A stretch of DNA of 64,000 nt, from assembly GCF_021190955.1 (NCBI RefSeq), contig NZ_JAIOAO010000001.1, positions 2,046,001 through 2,110,000 of the forward strand, in the 5' to 3' direction. The stretch is from Parachryseolinea silvisoli. Its GTDB lineage: Bacteria > Bacteroidota > Bacteroidia > Cytophagales > Cyclobacteriaceae. The number at the start of each line of letters is the position of its first letter. Positions within the stretch are counted from its first letter, which is position 1. The notes below the pieces were generated by a model. That model saw only the letters and a list, made by a program, of their open reading frames with translations. It did not search any database and was not told the origin of the DNA. A program made the position numbers and the translations under genes. This document shows positions 34,922 to 43,657 of the stretch, in pieces.

Positions 34922-34937
34922 GTTAATCGGTTTAGCA
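34922..34937. promoter_or_regulatory. Variant LacI-like operator upstream of the MFS gene
   Basis: GTTAATCGGTTTAGCA matches 13 of 16 positions of the operator at 34531 and lies ~125 nt upstream of the transporter start. Confidence 0.5.
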
Positions 34938-35060
34938 GCCCTTTTAGAAGGCCCTTTTCACATCGCAACCAGCCTCCCGAAACACCCCGTCATTTTTTTT
35001 AAACCGGGAGAAAGTGCAAATTGTCGGCCGGATTATCGATTCCGAATACGATTTAATACT

Positions 35061-36458
35061 ATGGCATCTATCGCACCGACCTCCACGACGACGCTTTCCG
35101 ACAACAAAGGCAACTACACCATTCCCCTGATCATCCTCACCACGCTGTTCTTTATGTGGGGGTTTATCACGTGCATGAACGACATTCTGATCCCTTACCT
35201 GCAAGGCATCTTTAAGCTCACGCCCGCGCAGGCCGGGTTCATCCAGTCGGCATTCTTTGGTGCCTACTTCTTTATCTCCCTTGCATACTTCCTCATCTCT
35301 GTAAACCTGGGGGATCCGCTCGCGCGCATCGGGTATAAAAACGGTATCATCATGGGTCTGGTCACTGCCGCCATCGGGTGCGCGCTGTTCTATCCGGCCG
35401 CCGAATCAAAACTCTACGGTGTCTTCCTCCTGGCGCTCTTCGTACTGGCCAGCGGCATCACCATCCTGCAAATGGCTGCGAACCCCTACGTGGCGTTGCT
35501 CGGCACCGCCGCCACATCGTCCAGCCGTCTGAACCTCACCCAGGCATTCAATTCGTTCGGCACAACCATCGCCCCCATCATCGGCACCAAGCTGATCTTC
35601 GAAAGCATGGGCGGTAAAGAACATATGACGGCCGACGCCGTAAAAACGCCTTACCTATTTCTGGCGGGCACCCTCCTGGCCATTGCCGTGCTGATCGCCT
35701 TTTCGAAACTGCCGAAGTTTACCGGCGAGACCATCGAGAAAGGTTTGGGCGTGTTAAAATTCAGACACCTCAACCTCGGCGTGATCGGCATCTTCCTGTA
35801 TGTAGGCGGCGAAGTGGCCATCGGTAGTTACCTGATCAAATACTTTGGCGAGCTGATGGGCTACAACGAAATAGTCGGTGGTCCATATGTATCGTTCTAT
35901 TGGGGCGGTGCGATGGTCGGCCGCTTTATCGGTGCTGTGTCACTGACCGATCGACCGATCGGCCAGAAGCTTAGTTTCATGGGGCTTGTCACCATCCTCG
36001 CAGTATCCGCAGTGTTTTATTGGAGACAAGATCTCACTGTCGCCTTTATTACGCTTGGCCTGATTGTCGGCAACTGCGTGGCGTTCCTGATTGGCCGTTC
36101 GGCACCTGCCCGTACTCTGGTGGTGTTCTCTCTGTTCGTAGTGGCCTTGTTACTGTTAACCATCTTCAGCGACGCCCAGGTAGCGATGTGGTCCGTGCTG
36201 GCCATCGGCCTCTTTAACTCCATCATGTTCCCGACCATCTTTACCCTGGCCATCAAAGACCTTGGTAAATATACCAGCCAGGGCTCGTCCCTGCTCATCA
36301 TGGCCATCGTAGGCGGCGCCGTCATGACCCCGGTCATGGGCATCATCATCGGTGCCGTCGGCTACCAGCATGCCTTCGCCTTCCCGATCGTGGCATATCT
36401 CTTTATTGCATACTATGGATGGAAAGGCTACGAAGTAAAACAACGTGCGCATGGCTAG
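35061..36458 (+). CDS. FucP-type MFS sugar:proton symporter
   Basis: 465 aa with 12 predicted helices. FFMWGFITCMNDILIPYL in the first helix is the signature of the FHS (fucose/glucose/galactose) family, supported by TLFFMWG, QMAANPYVALLG and SSRLNLTQAFNSFGTTIAP. It imports a hexose. Gene order (isomerase, kinase, LacI and this transporter) makes mannose, glucose or fructose the most likely substrates. It is the first gene of a three-gene unit; the next gene, a LytS-like kinase, starts within its last codons. Confidence 0.93.
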   Translation: MASIAPTSTTTLSDNKGNYTIPLIILTTLFFMWGFITCMNDILIPYLQGIFKLTPAQAGFIQSAFFGAYFFISLAYFLISVNLGDPLARIGYKNGIIMGLVTAAIGCALFYPAAESKLYGVFLLALFVLASGITILQMAANPYVALLGTAATSSSRLNLTQAFNSFGTTIAPIIGTKLIFESMGGKEHMTADAVKTPYLFLAGTLLAIAVLIAFSKLPKFTGETIEKGLGVLKFRHLNLGVIGIFLYVGGEVAIGSYLIKYFGELMGYNEIVGGPYVSFYWGGAMVGRFIGAVSLTDRPIGQKLSFMGLVTILAVSAVFYWRQDLTVAFITLGLIVGNCVAFLIGRSAPARTLVVFSLFVVALLLLTIFSDAQVAMWSVLAIGLFNSIMFPTIFTLAIKDLGKYTSQGSSLLIMAIVGGAVMTPVMGIIIGAVGYQHAFAFPIVAYLFIAYYGWKGYEVKQRAHG

Positions 36459-37254
36459 CGCACCTACCGTCGTGAACACCGGCATGGCCATAGCACCAGG
36501 CGTATTGTATGGAGTACTCGTACTCCTGCTCGCGGCGGTGGCCGTGCTGGGACTGACGGTATACCGGTTATCCTCCCAGCTGCACCGGGGCGACCCGAAC
36601 CCTGAAGACCGCGCGCTGCGCCACCAGCAAATGGAAGCCAAGCTGCGCGAGCTCGAGCTCGGCTCCCTGCAGTACAAGCTCAACCCGCACCTGTTTAAGA
36701 ATACCCTCAACACCATTCAGTCGCACGCGTACCAGACCTACTTTGCCCTGGACAAACTGGCCAACGTCCTCGACTATATTCTCTACGACAGCGGCCAGCG
36801 TTTTGTCTCGCTCAAAGAAGAGCTCAACTTTGCCAGCAGCCTCATCGATATCAACCGGCTTAAACTCAGCCCGCTGTTCGACCTGCGCGTAAAACAATCG
36901 ATCGACACCACCGACCCGGTATACGAACAAAAGCTCGTCGCCCCGCTCATCACCGTCGACCTGATCGAAAACGCATTTAAACATGCCGACCTGCAACGCG
37001 AAGATGCGTTCATCGCCATTGTCTTCGAGCTGCGCGACCACCAGTTCCTCCTGACCGTCTCTAACAAGATCAGCCCGAAACCACCCCTGCGACAGGCGCG
37101 CGGCGGTTTTGGCAAAGAAGCACTGCAAAAGCGACTGGAGATCTTATACGGCACACACTTTACACTCGATCAGTTTGTGGAGAACGATGTCTATATTGCT
37201 CACTTGAAAATAGACCTGCGTGCCCACAAAGCTGCGATGCATACTGCTGGATGA
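36451..37254 (+). CDS. LytS-type sensor histidine kinase
   Basis: 267 aa from the ATG in ATGGCTAG, overlapping the transporter stop by 8 nt. One transmembrane helix (~15-38) is followed by the His_kinase (PF06580-like) block LGSLQYKLNPHLFKNTLNTI with the phospho-acceptor His, then an ATPase domain with VDLIENAFKHAD (N box) and GFGKEALQKRLEILYG. There is no extracellular sensor domain, so it may read the state of the transporter encoded just upstream or an intramembrane signal. Confidence 0.92.
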   Translation: MASAPTVVNTGMAIAPGVLYGVLVLLLAAVAVLGLTVYRLSSQLHRGDPNPEDRALRHQQMEAKLRELELGSLQYKLNPHLFKNTLNTIQSHAYQTYFALDKLANVLDYILYDSGQRFVSLKEELNFASSLIDINRLKLSPLFDLRVKQSIDTTDPVYEQKLVAPLITVDLIENAFKHADLQREDAFIAIVFELRDHQFLLTVSNKISPKPPLRQARGGFGKEALQKRLEILYGTHFTLDQFVENDVYIAHLKIDLRAHKAAMHTAG

Positions 37255-37951
37255 TGAGCTGCCCGCGCTTGCCTATCTGCGCGTGCTCTGCGGGCAGGTG
37301 CCCGACGTAGACGTTGTACGCGCCTTCAACGACCCGATAAAATTTTTACAGGAAAGCACCACTCTCACCTTCGATCTTTGCATTCTCGACATCGAGATGC
37401 CCGGCTTGAACGGCCTGGACGTCGCCCGTCAGCTCACGGGCAAGCTCGTAATCTTCACCACCGCCTACCGCGAGTATGCCGCCGAAGCGTTCGACCTCGA
37501 CGCCATCGACTACCTGCGCAAGCCCATTCAGCAAGACCGCTTCGCCAAGGCCATCGCCAAAGCTCAGACACAGCTCGCCAGCCATACCGCCGAGCGACAA
37601 TACATCCAACTCAACACCAGTAAAGGCAAAGGCCTGTTATTCTTCGATCAGGTGCAATACATCACCACGGGACTGGACAAACGCGACAAACTGGTATTGC
37701 TCGACACCGGCGAAGAGATGCTGGTCAAGAACATATCGTTTGAAAAATTATTGCAGGCGCTACCCGAAGCAGGCTTCTGCCAGATCAACAAAAAAGAGAT
37801 CATCGCCATGAAGCTCGTACAGTTCTTTACGCACGACGAGATCACGACCACGATCACGGATCCCAACGGCAAACCTCGACGCTTTTCCCTGTCGGAAAAT
37901 TTCCGCCCCGCTTTCCTGCGCCGCACTGGCGGCTCATCATTTCTCCAATAG
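37220..37951 (+). CDS. LytTR-family response regulator
   Basis: 243 aa, started from GTG because no in-frame ATG precedes the receiver core; it overlaps the kinase gene by 35 nt. Receiver domain: acidic pair in CILLDDELPALAY, phospho-acceptor Asp in LCILDIEMPGLNG, Lys in YLRKPI. The C-terminal LytTR DNA-binding domain spans ~135-240 (ERQYIQLNTSKGKGLLFFDQ, FCQINKKEIIAM, FSLSENFR). Translational coupling shows it is the partner of the LytS-like kinase; likely targets are the transporter operon itself or nearby sugar genes. Confidence 0.93.
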   Translation: MPTKLRCILLDDELPALAYLRVLCGQVPDVDVVRAFNDPIKFLQESTTLTFDLCILDIEMPGLNGLDVARQLTGKLVIFTTAYREYAAEAFDLDAIDYLRKPIQQDRFAKAIAKAQTQLASHTAERQYIQLNTSKGKGLLFFDQVQYITTGLDKRDKLVLLDTGEEMLVKNISFEKLLQALPEAGFCQINKKEIIAMKLVQFFTHDEITTTITDPNGKPRRFSLSENFRPAFLRRTGGSSFLQ

Positions 37952-38155
37952 ATCCGGTGAGCTCTTGCCCAGGTTGCCATCGCCAACACCTTCGTCCTCA
38001 TCGTCGTCGGTCTCGCTGGCATCGAGGTCCTCTTCCTCGGGTGTCTCTTCCCACGTCAGCTCTTCCCCTTGCAAACCGCGCAAATCATCGCCTTTCGGCA
38101 GGTCGTCCGCAGTTCTCTCAGGAAAAACAGCATCATCTTTTGGCATGTAGTGCAT
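37937..38155 (-). CDS. Small acidic hypothetical protein, 72 aa
   Basis: The sequence MHYMPKDDAVFPERTADDLP leads into DDLRGLQGEELTWEETPEEE and a long Asp/Glu run. No fold or function recognised; it is likely disordered. The chosen ATG follows an AAAGGGT purine stretch; an ATG three codons on and a longer frame to 38248 are alternatives. It overlaps the 3' end of the LytTR gene by 15 nt on the opposite strand and is divergent from the antiporter gene. Confidence 0.5.
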   Translation of the reverse strand: MHYMPKDDAVFPERTADDLPKGDDLRGLQGEELTWEETPEEEDLDASETDDDEDEGVGDGNLGKSSPDLLEK

Positions 38156-38283
38156 ACCCTTTCCGTTCCTAATATCGTGCCTGCCCGCAACTGCCGGTCT
38201 GTCGGTACAAATTTCGGCCCGGTCATTACATTTCTCTGCCGGCGACAACGCTCATGCCCGGCAACGCGTGTACTTTTGGCGCC

Positions 38284-40560
38284 ATGAAGAATTTACGCAA
38301 CATCATCTTCTACGTCATCATCACAGGCGCCTTCTCCGCATTTCTGTACGTCGTCATGGAACAGGGCAAAAAACAAGAGCCCGCCTCCATCGTCAAGACC
38401 GAAGTCACCACGCCGGCGCCGTCAGGCTGGCAACAATTTCTCGACGCAGGACATCATAACATCACCCACCCCCTGGCCATTCTGCTCCTGCAGATCATTA
38501 CCATCATTCTCGTAGCACGCTTCTTTGGATATATCTGTAAACGGATCGGACAACCCATGGTGATCGGCGAAATTGCCGCCGGTATCTTTCTTGGGCCTTC
38601 GGTGGTTGGTATGTATTTTCCCGAAGTCTCTGCCCTTCTTTTTCCCGCGCAGTCACTGCCCAACCTGCAATTCCTCAGCCAGATCGGTCTGATCCTGTTT
38701 ATGTTTGTAATCGGCATGGAGCTCGACGTAGACGTACTGAAAAATAAAGCACACGAGGCGGTCGTCGTCAGCCACGTCAGCATCATTCTGCCGTTTGCAC
38801 TCGGATTGGGCCTGGCCTATTTTATCTATACAGGCTATGCGCCGGAAGACATACCGTTCGTTTCCTTTGCGTTGTTCATGGGCATTGCCATGAGCATTAC
38901 CGCCTTTCCGGTGTTGGCACGGATCATCCAGGAACGATCGTTGAGTAAAACCAAACTTGGCTCGCTCGCCATCACCTGCGCCGCGGCCGACGACGTAACC
39001 GCCTGGTGTATCCTGGCGACCGTCATCGCCATCGTAAAGGCAGGCAACTTCATTGGCACTGTTTATACCTTACTCATTTCCGTGGTATATGTCATCGCCA
39101 TGCTCAAGCTCGTACGGCCGTTCCTGAAAAAGATCGGCGATGTATACTCGACCAAAGAGGGTCTGAGCAAACCCATCGTTGCCGTGTTCTTCCTGACATT
39201 GCTGTTATCCGCCTACGTCGCGGAGATCATCGGCATCCATGCCTTGTTCGGCGCCTTTCTCGCCGGCGTGATCATGCCGCCGAACCTCAACTTCCGCACG
39301 ATCTTTATCGAAAAAGTAGAAGATGTAGCACTCGTATTGTTACTGCCGCTGTTCTTTGTCTTCACCGGGTTACGTACACAGATCGGCTTGCTCAACGACG
39401 CCGCTGCCTGGCAGCTGTGTGGCATCATCATTCTGCTGGCCGTCACCGGTAAGTTCCTGGGCAGCACACTGGCCGCAAAATTTGTGGGGCAGTCGTGGCA
39501 CGACAGCCTCGGCATCGGCGCACTCATGAATACGCGCGGACTCATGGAGCTGGTCGTGCTTAACATCGGCTACGACCTCGGCATCCTCACACCGGAAGTA
39601 TTTGCCATGCTGGTCATCATGGCGCTGGTCACGACCTGCATGACAGGCCCGGCGCTGGATCTCATCAACAAATTCTATCCCGACCCGACACCGCCTATAC
39701 CCGGCAGCACCGACAAAGCCGGTAAGTATAAAATCCTGTTATCGTTTGGCAATCCACACCGCGGCGCTTCCATGCTGCGCCTGGTGCATGGGTTGATCAA
39801 ACGCTCGGTCTCGAACGCATCCGTCACGGCGCTGCACCTTTCCCCCGCCAACGAATTGAACCAATACAACGTCGAGGAATATGAACAGGAAAGCTTCCAG
39901 CCCATCAACGCCGAAGCCGGCAAGTTGAACATGCCCGTCATCACCTGGTTCAAGCCCACCGCCGACATCGACCGCGAGATCGTCGAAACCGCCAACCTCG
40001 GTAACTTCGATCTGCTCATCATCGGCATCAGCCATTCTGTATTCGAAGGCAGCTTCCTGGGTACCGTCTTTGGCTTCACCACGCGCATCATCAACCCTGA
40101 GCGGCTCATCGGTACGCTGGCCGGCCGCGAGCGCTTTTTTGAAAAGGCCATCCTCGAAGAACGCAACCGCCGCATCCTGCGCGCCAGCAAATTGCCCGTG
40201 GGCATTTTTGTAGACAAAGGGTTTGAAAAGATCAGCAAAGTATTGATCCCGATCTTCACCACATCGGACAGCTTCCTGATCTTTTATGCGCAGAAGTTTA
40301 TACACAACAGCGATGCCTCAGTCGTCATTCTCGACAAACAAGGCCTCGTCAAACAACACCACGAGCTGCGCGAAACGATCAGGCTCATCGAACAAACCGC
40401 GCCAAATCACATCGCGGTGTACGATGACAGCGCGTTGAGCGAAGAATTCATGGCCTCCTGCGACCTGCTCGTGATCAGCCTCGACAGCTGGACGACCGCC
40501 GTAGAACAAGAAAGCAAGTGGATCTCCGAGGCGCCGTCCTCGTTCATTGTAAAACCCTGA
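38284..40560 (+). CDS. CPA2-family cation:proton antiporter with C-terminal soluble region
   Basis: 758 aa from the ATG giving MKNLRNIIFYVIITGAFSAF. After one N-terminal helix there are about 12 membrane helices with the CPA2 motifs GYICKRIGQPMVIGEIAAG, TCAAADDVTAWCILA (paired acidic residues), HALFGAFLAGVIMP and GALMNTRGLMELVVLN. The C-terminal ~280 residues are soluble and resemble two USP-like (universal-stress-type) domains. It exchanges Na+ or K+ for protons; ion choice is not readable. The extra N-terminal helix before the core is typical of Bacteroidota homologues. Confidence 0.92.
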   Translation: MKNLRNIIFYVIITGAFSAFLYVVMEQGKKQEPASIVKTEVTTPAPSGWQQFLDAGHHNITHPLAILLLQIITIILVARFFGYICKRIGQPMVIGEIAAGIFLGPSVVGMYFPEVSALLFPAQSLPNLQFLSQIGLILFMFVIGMELDVDVLKNKAHEAVVVSHVSIILPFALGLGLAYFIYTGYAPEDIPFVSFALFMGIAMSITAFPVLARIIQERSLSKTKLGSLAITCAAADDVTAWCILATVIAIVKAGNFIGTVYTLLISVVYVIAMLKLVRPFLKKIGDVYSTKEGLSKPIVAVFFLTLLLSAYVAEIIGIHALFGAFLAGVIMPPNLNFRTIFIEKVEDVALVLLLPLFFVFTGLRTQIGLLNDAAAWQLCGIIILLAVTGKFLGSTLAAKFVGQSWHDSLGIGALMNTRGLMELVVLNIGYDLGILTPEVFAMLVIMALVTTCMTGPALDLINKFYPDPTPPIPGSTDKAGKYKILLSFGNPHRGASMLRLVHGLIKRSVSNASVTALHLSPANELNQYNVEEYEQESFQPINAEAGKLNMPVITWFKPTADIDREIVETANLGNFDLLIIGISHSVFEGSFLGTVFGFTTRIINPERLIGTLAGRERFFEKAILEERNRRILRASKLPVGIFVDKGFEKISKVLIPIFTTSDSFLIFYAQKFIHNSDASVVILDKQGLVKQHHELRETIRLIEQTAPNHIAVYDDSALSEEFMASCDLLVISLDSWTTAVEQESKWISEAPSSFIVKP

Positions 40561-40723
40561 TCCGGGCTGGCTATTTATATCCGTTCTTCCCTGCATGTAG
40601 ACGCTTGATCCTCCGCCAATTAGCACATCTTTTGTCGCCGCCGGGCTCGGGGGCCAAAATCTCCGCATGGTACTTTCCCAAAATCTCGTAACTTAAAATA
40701 CGTTTATTGGAAAGACCTGTCCG

Positions 40724-42253
40724 ATGGGAGTTAACACAAGGATATATCTGGCAGTGGCCACCATTTCACTGCTGCTGGTGCTGGACATTACGTTCACGCA
40801 ACATAATAACACCATTTTACACGAGTCCCTCGCGCTGCAGGCTGAAACCGAGCACGTCAAGCTCTATTACGATCACATCGGCCGGATGATCATTCAGGCT
40901 GCAGACCTGGGACTGCGCGGCTACGCGTTGGTGCCCGAAGATCGGCTGGGCACCCCCATGAGCCACGCCCTCGCCTGGAAAGACAGCATTTTCGATAACG
41001 TGGAGGTACCGTTGAAAAAAATGCACTACGATATGACGCAGTTTCATGCGCTGCGCGACTCCATCAACGCTTACGTCGCCTTTACCTTCTACATGCGCCA
41101 GTTGGTAGACGAGGGCCGGCGCGACGAGTTCACAAAATTGTTTCTCGAAGACCGTGGTGCCACACTGTGGTTTCAATACGAGCAATGTGAAAAAAATATC
41201 AAAGCCTTTGCCGACCTGGTGCACGCACGCGAACACAACCGCTACGAAGCCGCGCTGACGCGCAACCTGCGACTACAGATTTTATTATTTATACTTTGCG
41301 TTCCCACGTTACTGTATACGGCCTGGCGCACACGGCAGTCGTTTATGCTGGGGGAAAAGCTACGCGAGACCGAAGCCTCCCGCAACGCCATGCTACTAGA
41401 CCAGAACACGTTGCTGGAGCATCAGGTAATGCTACGCACACGCGAGCTGGCCGCACAGAACGAAGAGATCATCGCACAAACGGAAGAGCTTGCCACACAC
41501 CGCGACAAACTCGAAGACGAAGTCCGCGCACGTACACAGGCACTCGAACAAAACAACCGCGAGCTCATCGACCAGAATCACCAGCTGGAGCAATTTTCTT
41601 TCATTGCCGCCCACAACCTGCGCGCGCCGCTCGCCCGCATCATGGGCATCGCTATGCTCTTAGAGTTAACCGACGACAAAGAAGAACAAAAAACCTTACG
41701 AGAACAGATCCTCACTTCCGCCAACGACCTGGACGAAGTCATCAAAGACCTTAACGTCATCCTTGAGCTGCGGCGTAACACCGGCAACTTCTCCCTCGTA
41801 GACCTTCACACCTCCCTCGACCGCGCCGAAAAAATGCTCGCCCGCGAGCTCGAACAAACCCAGGCCCGCCTTGTTTACGACTTCACCGCCGCTCCCCAGC
41901 TTTACGCCGTCGCCCCCTATATTGACAGTATCCTGTTCAACCTCGTCAGCAACGCCATCAAATACCGTTCGCCCGAACGCACCGCCGCCATCCACCTCCG
42001 TACGCTACACCAGGACGACATGATCGTACTCACCGTAGAGGACAACGGCCTGGGCGTCGACTTGGAAAAACATGGCAAAGACATCTTTAATCTATATAAA
42101 CGTTTCCACCGCAAAATCGACGGCAAAGGCCTGGGCCTGTACCTCGTCCGCTCTCAGGTAACCTCCATGGGCGGCAAAATCGAAATAGAAAGCACCCCGG
42201 GGCAAGGGACTACTTTTAAGATATATTTAAGAAATTCTCAAAGCACACTATAA
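40724..42253 (+). CDS. Membrane sensor histidine kinase with CHASE3-like periplasmic domain
   Basis: 509 aa. A first membrane helix (~5-24), a helical periplasmic domain of CHASE3 type (~25-190), a second helix (~190-210), a long coiled coil (~215-290) and the kinase core. H box FSFIAAHNLRAPLARIMG holds the phospho-acceptor His; N box LFNLVSNAIKYRSPE, G1 VEDNGLGVDL, F FNLYKRFH and G2 GKGLGLYLVRS are all present. No receiver domain and no adjacent regulator gene, so its partner is encoded elsewhere. Confidence 0.93.
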   Translation: MGVNTRIYLAVATISLLLVLDITFTQHNNTILHESLALQAETEHVKLYYDHIGRMIIQAADLGLRGYALVPEDRLGTPMSHALAWKDSIFDNVEVPLKKMHYDMTQFHALRDSINAYVAFTFYMRQLVDEGRRDEFTKLFLEDRGATLWFQYEQCEKNIKAFADLVHAREHNRYEAALTRNLRLQILLFILCVPTLLYTAWRTRQSFMLGEKLRETEASRNAMLLDQNTLLEHQVMLRTRELAAQNEEIIAQTEELATHRDKLEDEVRARTQALEQNNRELIDQNHQLEQFSFIAAHNLRAPLARIMGIAMLLELTDDKEEQKTLREQILTSANDLDEVIKDLNVILELRRNTGNFSLVDLHTSLDRAEKMLARELEQTQARLVYDFTAAPQLYAVAPYIDSILFNLVSNAIKYRSPERTAAIHLRTLHQDDMIVLTVEDNGLGVDLEKHGKDIFNLYKRFHRKIDGKGLGLYLVRSQVTSMGGKIEIESTPGQGTTFKIYLRNSQSTL

Positions 42254-42280
42254 ATCTCATCCACGGCCGTAGCCTGAAAA

Positions 42281-42625
42281 TTATCTCTTAATAATCTTCC
42301 GATGCTCCTTCCCCCACCGGATCATCTCGTGAATAATCGCTCCAAAACTCTTACAATACGGCGTCGTCCCATATTCAATCAACACAGGCGACTCATCATA
42401 CACCTTCCGAACCACAAGCTTATTCTGCTCCAGCTCTTTTAATTCCTTCGATAACATCCGCGGCGTAATATCCGGAATCGCCCGTTGAATTTCTTTAAAT
42501 CGATTATTCCCGGCGCAAATGGCCAGGATGATCATCATTTTCCATTTACCGCTGATCACGTACAGTGTATCTTGTACATATTTCATATCCTCGGCAGTGG
42601 CGTGTTTTGGCAGTGTACGCGGCAT
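42281..42625 (-). CDS. HxlR-family transcriptional regulator
   Basis: 114 aa winged-helix protein. The family pattern is clear: DTLYVISGKWKMMIILAIC, RFKEIQRAIPDITPRMLSKEL and VEYGTTPYCKS-type C-terminus (here IEYGTTPYCKSFGAII). HxlR regulators respond to aldehydes, quinones or redox stress. It diverges from an SDR oxidoreductase gene, and a perfect palindrome (42643-42666) lies 18 nt from its start, pointing to autoregulation and control of the SDR gene. Confidence 0.92.
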   Translation of the reverse strand: MPRTLPKHATAEDMKYVQDTLYVISGKWKMMIILAICAGNNRFKEIQRAIPDITPRMLSKELKELEQNKLVVRKVYDESPVLIEYGTTPYCKSFGAIIHEMIRWGKEHRKIIKR

Positions 42626-42642
42626 CGTTCAAAAAAGTTTCT

Positions 42643-42666
42643 ACCGGTATACAACAGTATACCGGT
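42643..42666. promoter_or_regulatory. Perfect palindromic operator for HxlR
   Basis: ACCGGTATAC and GTATACCGGT flank AACA. An extra half site GTATACC follows at 42674-42680. It lies in the 94-nt divergent gap between hxlR-like and SDR genes. Confidence 0.8.
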
Positions 42667-42719
42667 TACAAATGTATACCAATTGCCCCGTACCTTCGCC
42701 TTACAAAAATGAAAATATC

Positions 42720-43538
42720 ATGAAAACAGTATTCATTACCGGTACCAGTACTGGCCTGGGCCGCGCCGCGGCGCTTCATTTTGCAAACCGGGGTTGGCAG
42801 GTAGCCGCCACCATGCGTTCTCCCGAAAAAGAAACCGAGCTGCAACAGAATCCCAATATCCGCGTCATTCCCCTGGACGTCACCGATCCCGTCCAGGCAC
42901 AACGGGCCGCCGCGGCCGCTATCGAGGCTTTTGGCAAGATTGACGTCGTCGTAAACAATGCTGGCCACGGTATATATGGAGCGCTGGAACTGGTATCGGA
43001 AGAATCGATCGACCATCAATATGCCGTCAACGTGCGCGGCGTGATCAACGTCATCCGCGCCTTTCTGCCGCACTTCCGTGCGAACAGCGGTGGCATGTTT
43101 ATCAACATCAGCTCATACATGGGTTTTCTCTCGGCAGTGCCGCTGGGCTCGCTCTATAACATGTCGAAGTTTGCACTGGAAGGTCTCACCGAAGGATTGT
43201 ATTATGAGCTGAAGCCTTACAACATACACTTGCGCCTGGTGCAGCCCGGTGGCTTCGCGTCCGACTTCACGAACAAGATCAACCTGCCCACAAGCGGCAC
43301 CATACGCGATTACGACGTTGTCAATGCACGCCTGAACAAAGTCTTTGACGCTGTAAAAAACAAAAGCTACTCCCTCACACAACCGCAGGAGATTGTAGAA
43401 CAAATCTATGCTGTGGCCACGGGCACCAACCAGGAATTTCGTACACCGGTAGGACAAGATACCGCGGCCATGATCGCGATGCGTAACAGCCTGCCGCTGG
43501 CAGAATACCTGGAAAAGATCGATGCCATGTATGCATGA
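42720..43538 (+). CDS. Short-chain dehydrogenase/reductase
   Basis: 272 aa from the ATG giving MKTVFITGTSTGLGRAAALH; the longer frame upstream runs through the operator and is not used. Classical SDR motifs: TGxxxGxG (TGTSTGLG), NNAG (VVNNAGHGIYG), catalytic Ser in NISSYMGF and YxxxK (YNMSKFAL). It reduces or oxidises a small carbonyl or alcohol with NADP(H) or NAD(H). Divergent from an HxlR regulator, its probable repressor or activator. A TACCTTCG -7-like element lies at 42691. Confidence 0.94.
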   Translation: MKTVFITGTSTGLGRAAALHFANRGWQVAATMRSPEKETELQQNPNIRVIPLDVTDPVQAQRAAAAAIEAFGKIDVVVNNAGHGIYGALELVSEESIDHQYAVNVRGVINVIRAFLPHFRANSGGMFINISSYMGFLSAVPLGSLYNMSKFALEGLTEGLYYELKPYNIHLRLVQPGGFASDFTNKINLPTSGTIRDYDVVNARLNKVFDAVKNKSYSLTQPQEIVEQIYAVATGTNQEFRTPVGQDTAAMIAMRNSLPLAEYLEKIDAMYA

Positions 43539-43657
43539 GCGTCCATGTAGCCTGGGAATTTATAGCATAATTCAAACAAAAAACTATGAAAATCAATTCA
43601 GTCGGAACTAATGCAGGAGAAATGACAGTTATTTGCGCGTGATATAAACCCCAACGT

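Larger units (their letters stand above)
34478..35060. other. 583-nt divergent regulatory gap of the sugar module
   Basis: No convincing gene. It contains the operator copy at 34531-34548, a related weaker site at 34922-34937, and an orphan terminator-like hairpin reading on the minus strand (34592-34628). The 114-codon open frame on the minus strand (34562-34906) is Trp/Cys/Gly rich and looks random. Confidence 0.6.
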
